Below, piece by piece: positions 39,301 to 46,724 of a DNA stretch of 64,000 bases (its first letter is position 1; each line of letters starts with the position of its first letter). A model generated the notes under the pieces. The model saw only the letters and a program-made list of their open reading frames with translations, was not told the DNA's origin and searched no databases. The position numbers and the translations under genes are program-made. This DNA is from Montifringilla adamsi (lineage: Eukaryota; Chordata; Aves; Passeriformes; Passeridae): assembly GCA_017590115.1 (NCBI GenBank), contig JAGGNK010003335.1, forward strand, positions 7,937,916-8,001,915, given 5' to 3'.

Positions 39301-42300
39301 GATTCCTTAAGAACATGCACAGCTGTGCTAGCGGGAGGTGAAAATCAAAACTCATTAAAAATTAATGACCCAGATTTCCTGATTGACCAACATTAATGTT
39401 ATTTTGTATATCCAAAGCCTGAGCAGGTCACAGCAGCATCATCCCCAGCAGTACACAAACATATGGGAAATGACAGGTCACAGTCATTTATTTCCAAGTA
39501 TTTTTTCAGCTTGGAAATTTTGGGATAAGATGATATTTCTGTTAAATCTGCAAGTCATTTATCATGCAAGCTCTCCCACCATGGGAGGAGAGAGCCAGGC
39601 AGGGGAAACAAAACCAGCCAGACATTTCCAACCGCTCAGGAAGAGTCAGAGGGGATTTTGCTGCAACTCTAAAAGGCAAATAACCCATCCCCAAGGTAGC
39701 AAGCATGCATCTGTGGCCACCTGAAGATGTAAAAAAAAAAAAGTAAAAAAAAAAATCTATATTAATATATGGCTATGTGTATTTAAACACAAGCATTATG
39801 TATATACATACACATAGAGCTATTAATTTGGGATGCTGAAAGGGGAGTAACTGAGCCATGGGTAACAGCAGGTAACAACTGCTGCAGCCATAAGAAGCCA
39901 GAGAATCTGGGAAAAGCTGTTTGTCACTGTGTGCTGACCTCTAACTCCTCAGGGCTGGGGCACAGGAATCTGCTCTCCTAGCAGTGGTTCATTACTGAGA
40001 GCCAGATTAGATTTTTCCTGAAGTTCAGCAGAAGAAGTCCTTGGGTATGAGGTTGTCACAGGCAGTTCATAGTGAGAAATAGGGGGAGCAATAGAAATCC
40101 CCAAATAAATACAGCTTTCTATGTGATTTACCCACATGCAACCCCATGTGTACTTAGTGAATAACAACAACCATGCATTTACACTTGTCCATTCAATCAC
40201 AAGGCCAATGGGTCTGAAAGCATAAATCTTGATATGTAAAATATGGGATTTTAAGTATATATAGGGCTGGGAGAGAAATAAGCCTTCCCTGCATAGAAAT
40301 CACATTGGGATTTTTTCCTTTTAAAAAGCTTTAGATTTCTTCTTGTTCCAAATCAGGACATTTGCACAAACAGAACAGCTATAAGAAAAAAGCCCTATCA
40401 AACAAACAAAAAAACCCCTTTGAATCAATTCTTTGTTAGAAGTCCAAATAAAGGCAACACTTCGGCATAACGTAAAGAAAAAATCGTGAGTGGTGGGCAG
40501 AAGACTTCTATCCCATAGCAAAATTTCAACATATTTCCCCAAAAACTGCTTTTGAGATGAAAACATTTTGTAAACAAAACTTTTTCTGCCAGAAACAGAA
40601 AGTATGCCAAGTCAGGATTTTCCAATGAAAAAACACTTCATCAAAAAAATGCCCTCTCTGGCCCACCTGTAAAGGGAATTTTGTGCCAAACCAGCCAATG
40701 TTTATCCCCCTGGGCTGTAGCTGTGCACAGCTGATGCAAACAGATGCTGCAGAGCACCCCAGCCATCAGCTTTGGCTGTTTGTGTCCTGGGGCAGCTCTT
40801 GCTTCAAGTGAGGAGAGCAGAGCCTTACTCAGAGACTTCCCAAGCTGAACATTTCATGTAGATTATCTCCTGGTTTATTTTGAGAGATTTTGAACTTCAG
40901 ATCAGTTTTTGGATCAACCAACAAGACAGGGGAAGAAAGCAGAATGACATTCCGAGAGACAGGAACATCATCTCCCACCATCTAGTCGTGCAAAGCCTTT
41001 GAACCAATACTTCAGCTAAGCTCCCAAATCCTGGATCCTGTTCATCCATCCTTCAGGAACACCCCAGCATGGCTCAATCTTTAAAACAATAAACACAAAG
41101 CCCCTGAGGGCTGTGCATCCCTACCCCATCCTGCTCACACAGCACCAGCTGGCAGCAGGAGGGGAAGCAAAACCTCCCAGGTCCCTGGCAAAAATCCGTG
41201 TTATTTCACAAACGCTCACTCCAGCAGTTGAACTGTGTCCTCACTGGGACATATCACATTGGAAAAATAAGCTAACATGACATTAAACCTGATTTTGCCT
41301 TTGGCAAGGAAAAGGAACTGCATCTGAGATGAGCAGGCTGGCTGTCAGGGCCAATCACGACAGCAAGTGCTACAAAACCTTTCTTCCAACCCCACAGTGA
41401 GAGAATGCTGAAAATCCCTCATAAAATTGTATTAAAATGTGTTTTTCTTTCTATACACTGCTTCCATGGGTGGGTGCACATGACTCTTCAAGGCTGTGCT
41501 TGCTTTCCAGCTGGAAAAGAAACTGCTGAAGATCATGTGCAGGAATAAGGGTGCTGGGACCCTTGTGTCTGTCCTGGCAGGGTGGGATGGAGCTCAGGAT
41601 GTGCTGGACCAGAGCAAACAGCCAAAGTGACATCCCCAGGAAAGCTGCTGGTGTGAATTTCTGACCCCGTGGTAGCAACAGTGGGATAAGTTGGTTTTTA
41701 AAAGTAGCCTCTTTTGCAGTGGTCGTGCCCAGCTCTGGGACTGCTCCTCTGCTGCAGCAGTGATTCCCAAGGGCCAGAAGGTGGAGAGAGTAAATAAAAT
41801 GGGTTGGATGGAGGCATTTACTCAATTACTGCCTGGTTTGTTCAGCTGGGCTGATGGTGGCAGAAGCACTCCCCAGGTACTTGATCCTTGAGTCTGAGGT
41901 CAGGGAAGGGATGACAGGGGGACATTTGTGCCACCACGGGGAGCTGGAGCTGCCACCAGAGATGTGAAGCCCAAAGGAGGCCGGGGTTTAGAGCAGCCCT
42001 GTCTGCCCTCCAGGGCTCCCAGGGGAAACTGGCTGCCTTTATGCTTCTGTACAGCAAAAAACACTATCAGCCCAGAGGCCAGGCCCCAGCAGGACCCACT
42101 GCCTGCCCTGGGCAGGTTCTGGGGACAATGGGGCTTCACCCCATTGCTTTAACAAGTGCTTTTGAATTATGTGCAGCCAGGCTTGTCCCACATCCAAATG
42201 GTCTAAATAGTTAATTTTTTTTTGGCCAGAAATGGTTTAAAAATTAATCTTTTATGGTATGGCACATATCTGTGGAAGAGAGCAGTTGTCCCAATGTGTT

Positions 42301-44762
42301 TTCATGATGATGAATTCTTAGCTTAGAGAAACAGAGCTGTAGGATTAATTTATTTTATCTGAATCCATCATGGCAGAAGAAAAAAGCAAAATTCAGTCTT
42401 GGTTTAGATCAACAAGAGAGTGTGATTAAAAGGGACAGGAGTGTCTCTTAACAGTTTCTCTACTTGTTTCTTAGAGATATACATTGAAAGTTTCAATATA
42501 ATCTGAAAGGGTTTTTCAACATGACTATTTCAACAAAGGCCAAAGAAAAACACTTCCCTTGGCAGGGCTGAGCCTTCTGGCTCTTCAACAGCCTTTGTCT
42601 GGAGGCTGTGAAGCCCTAACCAGGCAGGGTCCCTGGGGATGGACACCAGCATGCTACACAAACAAAGTTTTATTCACATTTATCAGCTGTACTGGAGGAA
42701 CAAGGGCCCAGTTTATGTGTGGTCAGGTTCTCAAACAGATATAGAAATATATATTCAGGTTATCTGGAGAAACAAACATCAGTCAGCTCAGCCAAAAGCA
42801 ATACACAGCAGGATGCCTCTCCCTGTGTATCTGCAGTGGGGCAGTGCAGGCTCTGCACTGCATTCCTTGGATTTCACTGGGGAGCCCCTTTGAGCCCCAG
42901 TGTGTGGCTGTGTGCAGTGGGTGGCAGCTGCACTCTTCTCTACTTTCCTCCACAATTGCAGAAATTTTTAAAAAGTTGTTACTAAAGTTTGAAATTTTTT
43001 ATCGCCAATAATTTTTTTTTTTTCCTTCTTTTACAATGCTTGTTTTCTTGCTGGCTGTGCATTGATTCCCTGGCAGCTTTCTGCTTCATCAGAGGGATGC
43101 TCAAGTGCATTTGCAGATGTGCCACAGCACAAGGGAAATTGCTGCTTTTCAAAAGTTTTGCATGAAGCAGGGAGAAGAGATTTAAGGGCATGTGCGAGCT
43201 CAGAGTTACCTCCCAGATTTTTGTAGGGACCAGAGACACATCTTGCACAGTGTTTACATAAATGCCTGCATATAAAATCAGACCCATTGGCTGACCTCTC
43301 CAGCTGCCCTTGGTAGAATGGTGTATTCCACTGTGCTCCTTAAAGCCCTTAGGTGATATTTTAAAAAAACCCAAGAAAATAATCAAAGCTGTCTGGTGGC
43401 TGTTCCTGCAGCCCGGCTGCTGGGAAAATAAAACTAATTAACAAAGCTGGCTGGGATCCACCATCACCCCCTCAGCACCCAGCCCTGGGCCAGGAGTAAA
43501 TCCTGGATGCTTCAGGAACACAAATATCTCAGAAAACCCCTAATGCACCCAGGAATACCAGCAGTGGAAGTGAAGGGAAATGCCTGCCTGCCTTTCTTGT
43601 CCATCAGTCCATGAGTTCAGGTGCTGCTGCTGGTGTGCAGCACATATCCACTCGACTTCCTTTCCTCAGAGTTTAAAAAATTGTTTAAAATATTGGTGAT
43701 CAGAAAGTTACGCTGCCCTTTTTGAAATCCCAGTTGTGAATTTTCAATAGCAAGAGCACCAGAGAACAGAATTCAGCCTCCTCACTAAATGAAATCCACT
43801 GGCTCCTATTCATTCTGTCAGTGTCCAAGAACCTAAGAGTTGGGACAAGTCATTTCATGTGCTGCTTTCTGGCACAGTGAGGCAATCCCAAAATCTGCCT
43901 GCCTCTCTGGGCACATCCCAGTCTATTTTCCTGAGAAAGAGCAACACCAGCTGCATCTCTCCCCTCTCCAGCAGCACTCAGACCCAGCAGCAGGATGTAA
44001 ACAGCACCTCTCCCCAGCTGAAACAGGGGCAGTCCTTCCCATTGCAGAGACAGGGACAAAGCCCCAGACCTCGCCAGATGCACTGAAGTGACAGGGACAC
44101 AGAATTACAGCCAGCTCAAATGAAACCCCCAGCAAGGCTGCTCTGTGGTTTCAGCCAGGCTGAGGGCACACTCAGGGCACTCACTGATGCTCAGCGCCCA
44201 AGGCTGGTGGCTGAGGTTTGGTCATCCCAGACTCCCAACTGCAGACACCACCACCCCATGGCTGGCAGGCAGCACAGGGGCATGGCCACATGCAGAGACC
44301 AAGCCAGGGCACACCTCCCATCCAGCAGGCTGGGGAATTCCCTATTTCCACACTCCTTCACTGTCCCTCTTCAGTGTTGGGTGGGGCAGTGATGAGGCTG
44401 AATGCTACAGAGAGAAATGGAAGGATGGATAAAAGATGCAACAGCTGTGGGTGCTTTGAGTGGAACTGGCTTTTTGTTTTGATTGGCTGATTTCTTCCTT
44501 TAAATTTTTTAAAAATTTGTTTTTGGTTTTTAGGGTTTTGGGAGTTAGTTTTGGTTTGGTTTTTTAAAGTTTTTAATAAAACCCTTCATGCCCAGCACAC
44601 AGGGGTGAGGGCAGCTCCTGTTCCACAGCTGTCAGATGGAGGTGCCATTACCCAAAGGCTCCCACACCCCCCATGACACCCCCGGGGCCCTCGGTGCCCG
44701 GGGCAGGTGATGCTTACCAGGTTCCCCACGCCGGCCGGGCTTCCCTCGCCGCCCCGGGGGCC
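297..44762 (-). CDS. COL23A1: COL23A1, type XXIII collagen alpha-1 chain, 25 internal exons (partial gene)
   Basis: Type XXIII collagen is a homotrimeric type II transmembrane collagen; its ectodomain can be shed by furin-like proteases and it acts in cell-matrix adhesion. Twenty-five minus-strand exons join into 408 codons without a stop, every junction GT-AG. Nearly all introns are phase 0; only the two flanking the 8-nt exon w2 and the intron upstream of w1 break this (phase 1 entering w1 and w2, phase 0 leaving w2). Seen: three Gly-X-Y blocks separated by non-collagenous segments, NC2 containing VVIDYDGRILDALK and NC3 ending IIPEP, then the start of NC4 (QPCPV). Order and exon lengths follow human COL23A1 as remembered, not COL13A1 or COL25A1, the paralogues with similar architecture. 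Missing: the N-terminal exons beyond 64000 and the terminal exon before position 1. The first window exon needs one G from the upstream exon to complete a Gly codon, as expected after a ...CPPG ending. Family and gene identity are secure; individual boundaries are less so for w19. Confidence 0.95.
384..1012 (-). other. Intron w24-w25
   Basis: 629 nt of unique-looking sequence. Open frames on both strands between 635 and 1010 have ordinary composition and no recognisable domain. Nothing further seen. Confidence 0.6.
1013..1066 (-). CDS. COL23A1: COL23A1 exon w24: COL3 with Gly interruption
   Basis: 54 nt, phase 0 to 0, acceptor gacag, donor gtgagt. It encodes GFPGLRGEKGERSERGEK. The fifth triplet is SER instead of a Gly-X-Y triplet, so the helix repeat is broken by Ser in the Gly position. 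Human COL23A1, as I recall it, has the same break (GDRSERGEK), so it looks conserved and not like an error. Confidence 0.93.
1067..1565 (-). other. Intron w23-w24
   Basis: 499 nt. A run of about 20 A (1099-1118, T on the sense strand) lies close to the w24 acceptor and probably extends its pyrimidine tract. No other feature seen. Confidence 0.6.
1566..1592 (-). CDS. COL23A1: COL23A1 exon w23: COL3
   Basis: 27 nt, phase 0 to 0, acceptor ctgcag, donor gtgagt. It encodes GKPGEPGLD, matching human GRPGEPGLD. The 27-nt size (three triplets) is the smallest recurring unit in this gene. The pyrimidine tract is modest but the frame and position in the homologous order support it. Confidence 0.92.
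1855..1908 (-). CDS. COL23A1: COL23A1 exon w22: COL3
   Basis: 54 nt, phase 0 to 0, acceptor tttaag, donor gtaatc. It encodes GLPGAPGLIGLPGTKGEK. The GLIGLPGTKGEK end is conserved with human COL23A1 as I recall it. The introns on both sides are short (262 nt and 92 nt), and the 92-nt intron upstream (1909-2000) is the shortest in the window. Confidence 0.94.
2001..2072 (-). CDS. COL23A1: COL23A1 exon w21: COL3, acidic/basic triplets
   Basis: 72 nt, phase 0 to 0, acceptor ctgcag, donor gtgagt. It encodes 24 residues starting GLDGAKGEKG and ending GDQGDTGPA. The first half is conserved with human; the second half (GDT GEK GDQ GDT GPA) differs from the human sequence I recall, which has fewer charges. 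Alternating Lys/Glu and Asp triplets favour interchain ionic contacts in the helix. Confidence 0.94.
2073..2486 (-). other. Intron w20-w21
   Basis: 414 nt of unique sequence. The plus-strand open frame 1984-2427 is the antisense of w21 extended into this intron and is not a gene. Confidence 0.6.
2487..2513 (-). CDS. COL23A1: COL23A1 exon w20: COL3
   Basis: 27 nt, phase 0 to 0, acceptor cacag, donor gtaagt. It encodes GPPGIQGPK, corresponding to human GLQGIQGPK. Strong consensus splice sites on both sides. Confidence 0.94.
2514..3372 (-). other. Intron w19-w20
   Basis: 859 nt. Several overlapping minus-strand open frames (2633-3039) show no collagen or other domain and are taken as chance. 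No repeat recognised. Confidence 0.6.
3373..3414 (-). CDS. COL23A1: COL23A1 exon w19: end of NC3, start of COL3
   Basis: 42 nt in the preferred model, phase 0 to 0, acceptor ttctgcag after a good pyrimidine tract, donor gtagga. It encodes IIPEPGPPGLPGPM: IIPEP ends NC3, and three triplets start COL3. Human has LIVEPGPP here. The preferred acceptor makes the preceding exon the same length (24 codons) as the human segment I recall. An upstream in-frame alternative acceptor (GAG at 3466-3468) would extend the exon to 3465 and add 17 codons including DSLVNVLLNSLLQ, which resembles human DSLQESLAQ. I cannot decide between these without transcripts. Confidence 0.8.
3728..3799 (-). CDS. COL23A1: COL23A1 exon w18: end of COL2, start of NC3
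   Basis: 72 nt, phase 0 to 0, acceptor tttcag, donor gtaaga. It encodes GAEGPKGDRGEKGDTGSP followed by CLQNNH. Six triplets end COL2 and the remaining six residues are the start of NC3. Length (24 codons) equals the human segment starting GADGLKGEKGES, but the NC3 part is very different and contains a cysteine that I do not remember in human NC3. Introns on both sides are short (313 and 322 nt) and hold nothing else recognisable. Confidence 0.88.
4122..4211 (-). CDS. COL23A1: COL23A1 exon w17: COL2
   Basis: 90 nt, phase 0 to 0, acceptor ttgcag, donor gtacgt. It encodes ten triplets, beginning GPKGAKGDQG and ending GEVGSAGPP, including two Met residues (GSM GTM). Same length as the human segment GPKGQKGDPG...GLSGLP. 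Acidic and Lys-rich triplets (GAK GDQ, GQK GET) are typical of COL2. Confidence 0.95.
4212..4686 (-). other. Intron w16-w17
   Basis: 475 nt. The long minus-strand open frame 4032-4550 runs from this intron through w17 and is not a separate gene. No repeat seen. Confidence 0.6.
4687..4731 (-). CDS. COL23A1: COL23A1 exon w16: COL2
   Basis: 45 nt, phase 0 to 0, acceptor ctccag, donor gtgagt. It encodes GELGLPGPPGMDGEK, differing from remembered human GELGLPGAPGIDGEK at two positions only. Confidence 0.95.
4732..5464 (-). other. Intron w15-w16
   Basis: 733 nt of unique sequence with no recognised element. Plus-strand open frames here overlap the antisense of w15 and have no domain. Confidence 0.6.
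5465..5518 (-). CDS. COL23A1: COL23A1 exon w15: start of COL2
   Basis: 54 nt, phase 0 to 0, acceptor tttcag, donor gtgagc. It encodes GPPGPPGPPGPQGTPGPK, six triplets. The GPP run makes a stable nucleus for the helix directly after NC2. Human has GPPGPQGPPGPPGIPGAK. Confidence 0.95.
5519..6780 (-). other. Intron w14-w15
   Basis: 1262 nt. Unique sequence on inspection; scattered open frames of 70-90 codons on both strands without recognisable domains. No repeat family identified. Confidence 0.6.
6781..6858 (-). CDS. COL23A1: COL23A1 exon w14: end of COL1 and NC2
   Basis: 78 nt, phase 0 to 0, acceptor ctgcag, donor gtaagc. It encodes GPPGLKGEQ followed by GDTVVIDYDGRILDALK. Four triplets end COL1, then the NC2 interruption. 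NC2 is, as far as I remember, identical to human COL23A1 and related to the IIDYNG segment of COL25A1. It is predicted to be a short hydrophobic-to-helical segment that could help chains register between COL1 and COL2. This exon decides the gene identity. Local GC and CpG content is higher than in the flanking introns, consistent with coding constraint. Confidence 0.97.
6859..7295 (-). other. Intron w13-w14
   Basis: 437 nt of unique sequence. A short gggtcacagaatggtcatgac stretch near 7089 faintly recalls a CR1 tail but is too degraded to call. Confidence 0.5.
7296..7340 (-). CDS. COL23A1: COL23A1 exon w13: COL1
   Basis: 45 nt, phase 0 to 0, acceptor tttcag, donor gtatgg. It encodes GEPGEKGGIGSIGPR. 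Human has GEPGHRGTDGAAGPR; length and ends are conserved, the middle is not. Confidence 0.93.
7341..8596 (-). other. Intron w12-w13
   Basis: 1256 nt. Contains a T-rich stretch at about 7778-7835 and otherwise unique AT-rich sequence. No gene seen. Confidence 0.6.
8597..8659 (-). CDS. COL23A1: COL23A1 exon w12: COL1
   Basis: 63 nt, phase 0 to 0, acceptor tttcag, donor gtaagg. It encodes seven triplets, beginning GEKGSVGPKGENG and ending TDGFPGIK. GPKGENG contains an Asn-Gly pair also seen in human (GPRGENGVDG). Confidence 0.95.
8660..9229 (-). other. Intron w11-w12
   Basis: 570 nt. About 220 nt of it is a CR1 fragment (8897-9115), listed separately. The rest is unique. Confidence 0.6.
8897..9115 (-). 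mobile_element. CR1 LINE fragment, 3' end
   Basis: The text contains the typical CR1 3' region in reverse complement: gaaggggtcttgaagatc, a ccctgccatgg..agggacatcttccac block, aggttgctccaagcctgg, and acttccagggatggggcagcc. The 3' terminus lies at the low-coordinate end. It is diverged and 5'-truncated, as nearly all avian CR1 copies are. It inserted in the same orientation as COL23A1. Confidence 0.88.
9230..9274 (-). CDS. COL23A1: COL23A1 exon w11: COL1
   Basis: 45 nt, phase 0 to 0, acceptor atcag, donor gtacgt. It encodes GDDGIPGEPGLVGPK, five perfect triplets. The human counterpart as I recall it, GDDGTPSQPGPPGPK, has Ser instead of the third Gly, so the interruption is absent here. Confidence 0.94.
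9275..10394 (-). other. Intron w10-w11
   Basis: 1120 nt. Ends near the w10 acceptor side with an ATA/AAT microsatellite at about 10348-10366. Open frames up to 182 codons on the plus strand (from 9161) have no domain and are taken as chance. No repeat family identified. Confidence 0.55.
10395..10421 (-). CDS. COL23A1: COL23A1 exon w10: COL1
   Basis: 27 nt, phase 0 to 0, acceptor ttgaag, donor gtaaag. It encodes GEPGVQGKK; human has GEPGVPGKK. The AAG acceptor is weaker than the CAG used elsewhere, but frame and order fit. Confidence 0.93.
10422..10818 (-). other. Intron w9-w10
   Basis: 397 nt of AT-rich unique sequence; nothing else seen. Confidence 0.6.
10819..10845 (-). CDS. COL23A1: COL23A1 exon w9: COL1
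   Basis: 27 nt, phase 0 to 0, acceptor aacag, donor gtgggt. It encodes GARGPPGPK; human has GPKGPPGPK. Confidence 0.93.
10846..11360 (-). other. Intron w8-w9
   Basis: 515 nt, unique sequence. Minus-strand open frames 11021-11440 read through w8 in other frames and are not genes. Confidence 0.6.
11361..11396 (-). CDS. COL23A1: COL23A1 exon w8: COL1
   Basis: 36 nt, phase 0 to 0, acceptor ttgcag, donor gtcagt (less common than gtaagt). It encodes GFKGEPGEDGVM, matching human GPKGEPGQDGEM in length and pattern. Confidence 0.92.
11397..11842 (-). other. Intron w7-w8
   Basis: 446 nt; GC-rich towards w7. No repeat or gene seen. Confidence 0.6.
11843..11959 (-). CDS. COL23A1: COL23A1 exon w7: longest collagen exon, COL1
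   Basis: 117 nt, phase 0 to 0, acceptor ttccag, donor gtaagg. It encodes 13 triplets: begins GDQGRDGATG, passes through GPP GPP GPP GAR GPP, then GDTGKDGPRG, and ends PPGSP. It has the same length as the human segment and is identical across GPPGARGPPGDTGKDGPRG by memory. COL25A1 shares the GDTGKDGPRG motif, so this exon alone would not separate the two genes. It is the largest exon in the window and GC-rich. Confidence 0.96.
11960..17821 (-). other. Intron w6-w7, 5.9 kb
   Basis: 5862 nt. The left end (11960-12700) is GC-rich with a short CCCAG run at about 12549-12569. The remainder is mixed unique sequence with open frames up to 170 codons (15140-15652, plus) that show no domain and no splice context. 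I recognise no transposon, RNA gene or further collagen exon. Confidence 0.55.
17822..17848 (-). CDS. COL23A1: COL23A1 exon w6: COL1
   Basis: 27 nt, phase 0 to 0, acceptor ttgcag, donor gtaagt. It encodes GEAGDIGPR; human has GAPGDFGPR. Confidence 0.93.
17849..18489 (-). other. Intron w5-w6
   Basis: 641 nt of unique sequence; nothing else seen. Confidence 0.6.
18490..18516 (-). CDS. COL23A1: COL23A1 exon w5: COL1
   Basis: 27 nt, phase 0 to 0, acceptor ttccag, donor gtaaag. It encodes GPPGPKGEK; human has GLPGPKGEK. Confidence 0.93.
18517..20327 (-). other. Intron w4-w5
   Basis: 1811 nt, unique on inspection. Open frames near 18934-19360 are chance. No repeat recognised. Confidence 0.6.
20328..20354 (-). 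CDS. COL23A1: COL23A1 exon w4: COL1
   Basis: 27 nt, phase 0 to 0, acceptor tttcag after a strong pyrimidine tract, donor gtaagt. It encodes GPLGLDGKP, identical to the human sequence I recall, and is one of the marker exons for this gene. Confidence 0.96.
22905..22980 (+). mobile_element. Possible CR1 3' remnant
   Basis: The stretch with ccagatgaccctagaggcc and ccttccagctgg resembles the CR1 3' end (a 'gatgaccctagaggtcccttccaacc'-like block) on the plus strand. It is short and lacks the terminal octamer repeats, so the call is weak. Confidence 0.4.
24659..24800. repeat. AAT/ATT microsatellite and AT-rich tract
   Basis: Interrupted AAT repeats with AACAC variants pass at about 24725 into ATT repeats, so the tract is partly self-complementary and could form a hairpin. 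About 140 bp, nearly pure A/T on its right half. Confidence 0.85.
29008..29515 (-). mobile_element. CR1 LINE fragment, 3' end, about 0.5 kb
   Basis: Starts with cacagaatcatggaatgg, the reverse complement of the CR1 3' terminus. Continues through the ccaggttgctccaagctcc, cttgaacacttccagggatgg, cttgtcctgtccctcc and ctgtgctggggaccacagag blocks typical of CR1. It is the best-preserved copy in the window, 5'-truncated at the right end, in COL23A1 orientation. Open frames here are CR1 non-coding 3' sequence, not genes. Confidence 0.92.
30197..30440 (-). mobile_element. CR1 LINE fragment, different subfamily
   Basis: Starts accacagaatcattcgggc, then a gacctctaatatcatcaag block, ccctccagggacagtaactcc, acttccctgggcagtctgg, caatgcttcacaaccctttt and a taacatccag block. 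These match the CR1 type with the 'tccctgggcagcctgttccaatgcttgacaaccc' signature. The right boundary is uncertain. Confidence 0.85.
32261..32536. repeat. 46-bp minisatellite, six tandem copies
   Basis: Units start at 32261, 32307, 32353, 32399, 32445 and 32491 with exact 46-bp spacing. Each reads GAGGGAGACAAACCCCTTAC or CAGGGAGACAAACCCCTTAC, then AAACCC(T/C)(T/C)CCCTGGACACGG and AGCCCT-like bases. Copies differ at only a few positions, so the array is young or homogenised. It creates a plus-strand open frame (32208-32711) because three 46-bp units equal 46 codons; that frame is not regarded as a gene. Confidence 0.96.
32877..32956. repeat. 80-nt homopurine A/G tract
   Basis: An uninterrupted purine run, mostly A with G, GG and GGG interruptions (all T/C on the sense strand of COL23A1). 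It lies 340 nt from the minisatellite. Confidence 0.93.
33703..33729 (-). CDS. COL23A1: COL23A1 exon w3: COL1
   Basis: 27 nt, phase 0 to 0, acceptor cccacag after a CCCCC tract, donor gtaact. It encodes GQSGRDGYP, identical to the human sequence I recall. If w2 were skipped, this exon would be read in another frame and meet TGA at the sixth codon across the junction. Confidence 0.96.
35369..35397. repeat. (CCAA)n microsatellite
   Basis: About five tandem CCAA/AACC units followed by a degenerate CCCAACCC part. Confidence 0.85.
36723..36765. repeat. Poly-A run followed by GA repeat
   Basis: 26 A, then GAGAGAGAGA and more A; on the COL23A1 sense strand this is a C/U tract ending in U26, about 170 nt downstream of the w2 donor. 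Confidence 0.92.
36918..36925 (-). CDS. COL23A1: COL23A1 exon w2: 8-nt microexon, COL1
   Basis: Eight bases, GACCGGCA, enter at phase 1 and leave at phase 0. They complete the Gly codon begun by the last G of w1 (G|GA) and add Pro and Ala, giving GEPGPA before GQSGRDGYP, as human has GDPGPPGQSGRDGYP. The acceptor is exceptionally strong: about 33 nt of nearly pure C/T, then ccag; the donor gtaagt is perfect. A branch-point-like ttgac lies at about 36958-36962. Without this exon, w1 (ends phase 1) and w3 (starts phase 0) cannot be joined in frame. It is too short to be found by open-frame searches. I recall that the paralogue COL13A1 has been reported to have an exon of about this size, not verified here. 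Confidence 0.9.
37458..37640. repeat. 94-bp tandem duplication, about two copies
   Basis: The block ccccaaatgttcctgttgga with the following tgcccacctctccctgacct and caaacaaatcacacagcccc recurs exactly 94 bp later with few changes (ccaaatgtttctg, caaacatgtcacac). The second copy degenerates towards 37640. Confidence 0.93.
39731..39815. repeat. A-rich and AT-rich low-complexity tract
   Basis: Two A runs of about 12 and 11, followed by alternating AT-rich sequence (tatattaatatatgg, tatgtatatacatacacat). Confidence 0.8.
44718..44762 (-). CDS. COL23A1: COL23A1 exon w1: near start of COL1
   Basis: 45 nt, phase 1 to 1, acceptor tccacag, donor gtaagc. After completing a Gly codon with one G from the upstream exon it encodes PPGRRGKPGRRGEP and the first base of the next Gly. 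Human has PPGRRGKPGRRGDPG. The Arg/Lys cluster lies just after the expected Cys-rich NC1 end and may bind acidic partners such as glycosaminoglycans (inference). Very GC-rich, unlike its flanks. It is the most 5' exon in the window. Confidence 0.95.
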
Positions 44763-46724
44763 CTGTGGAGGCAGAGAGCACAGGGTTAGTGATGGCCCAA
44801 GGACAGCGAGCTCAGGAGAGCATCTGCCACAGGTCCTCCCCTTTGGACCCATCTCATGTTTTCCCCCCTTCCCCAAATCCAAAACAACTTAAATACCACT
44901 TTTTTTCCCCACAATGTAATTCCAGTGAAAAAAACAAGGCAAGCTGGGAAGCAGGTTTTGAAATTATCAGTATTGTAGATAGTAGAGACCCCCAGATCTA
45001 ACATGATCCAAAATTCTGGGAAAAATCCTTTGCTGAGCAAGCAGCATTGCTGTGCAGTCCCTGCATGCTACAAATGGCTGTTACAGGTTTGCAAATCACA
45101 ATATTGAAAGTATTAAAGCAATGATCATGAACCTCTTGATACTAATCATTGTCTGAGTCCGAGCTGGTTCTGGGCAACTGCTGACACAGCCTAAAACTCA
45201 TAATACATTTTTAATTTCAGATATAAGGCTTGCTGTATTCTTACCCTACTGGGCAGCAATGGTTAAGGGATCAATAAAATGTCATAAGTGACAAAATACC
45301 CTTAATTAAGGGAAAAAAGCACTCAAACAATAAACTCTGATACAGAGTTAAACTCTCTCAGAGATAAACACTGCTCCAGCACACACAGAGCATCCACGTC
45401 CCTGGCAAAGCCGTAACACCACATCCTTCACGCCATTGGGTTGCAGCCTCTCTGCTGCAGGCAGCACTCCTTGCCTGGCACCTGGAAGCATCCCTCCTCC
45501 CACAACATGTGCATTACCAGGCTGGAAGTAAAAGCTCCTTTTTGCAGCCTCCTGCAGCAGGTCAGCCAGCTCTGGTGGAGTATTTGCTGAGTGACAGCAA
45601 CATTAACAAAAAGCAAGAACTCACTTTTTATCTGTGAAACAACACTGCTCCCTCTCCTTTCTGCTGGAGAAGGATGATAAACAAAGACCATTAAATATTT
45701 CTGTACTCCTATCAGAGTTTCCCCTGTTGCATAAACATTTCTGTGCTCAAATGTGCAACTGCATCTCCAGAATTTCAGCAAAGGCCTGGAGTTCTCCTCT
45801 TTGAAGTTTGGATACACTGTCCAGCACTCCCCCTCCCCAGCCCACCACAGAGCTCCTAAGCACCCCCTGCCCTCACAGGGGCTCCAGTGGAGCCCAAATC
45901 CCACCTGCTCCCTCGCTGTGGGGTTGGCAACCTGCAGACAGGAGCCCTGGACAGTCACAAATGATTGGTAGAAGCATCTACCACTACTCCCTGAGCAACT
46001 TGCTCACAAGTTTCTACAGGGGACACAAAAAAAATCCCCCAACATATTTGCAGCCTCCTTGAAAGCACATCACAGCCAGGAGAAAGATTTACTTCTTCCA
46101 CTCCCAAGTCCAGCTGCTTTGGAGAGGAACCACAGCTCTGATGAAGCACCTTTTCCAACCCTGGAGACCAGTGGTGACTGAGCAATTAAAGCCCCTCTAC
46201 CTGCCCCACCCTCTGGGCTGATTTTGGGGGTCTGACCTGCCAAGCCTGAGCCTCAGCAGCTTCCAGCCTCCCTCGGAGTGCAGAGGGTGCTTTAAACACC
46301 AGTCCTGCTTAATCCTTCCCGGCCTTTCCAAGGACTCCCCCTGGATCTGTTTTATCTAAACTCAGTAACCATGCTGCTTTCCCTCCTGCTGGCAGCCGGC
46401 AGAAAGCACAGGCTGCTCCTTAGGGAGGAGGAAAAGCCCTAATGGAGGTGTAGGAGAGGGAGGGCAAGTACCTAAACAAGTGAGTAAAGGGTTGGTAATG
46501 GTGCCTTCAGGCAGCTTAAAGGAGAGTTGATATCAAAGGGTGGATGCACAGAGCTCCCACATAAAGCTTGGGTTGGAGCCATTCAACTGAGAATGTGAGA
46601 AACCTGCAAGAAACCAGAGATTCTGTACAAAAAGGGACATTAATACTAGGTTGGGTTTTTGTTTTTTTTTTTTAAAGTTTAAGAAATTTCTTAATTTCTT
46701 TCACATGGGAAAAATTGACTTTTG

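Larger units (their letters stand above)
36926..44717 (-). other. Intron w1-w2, 7.8 kb
   Basis: 7792 nt. Holds a 94-bp tandem duplication (37458-37640) and an A-rich/AT-rich tract (39731-39815). The longest open frame (38525-39085, plus, 186 codons) has no recognised domain. A T-run occurs at 43011-43023. No CR1 copy or gene recognised. Confidence 0.6.

Noticed and set aside
45428..45958. Minus-strand 176-codon open frame in the upstream intron
   Set aside because: No Gly-X-Y pattern, no similarity to the expected NC1 segment, and no recognised domain.
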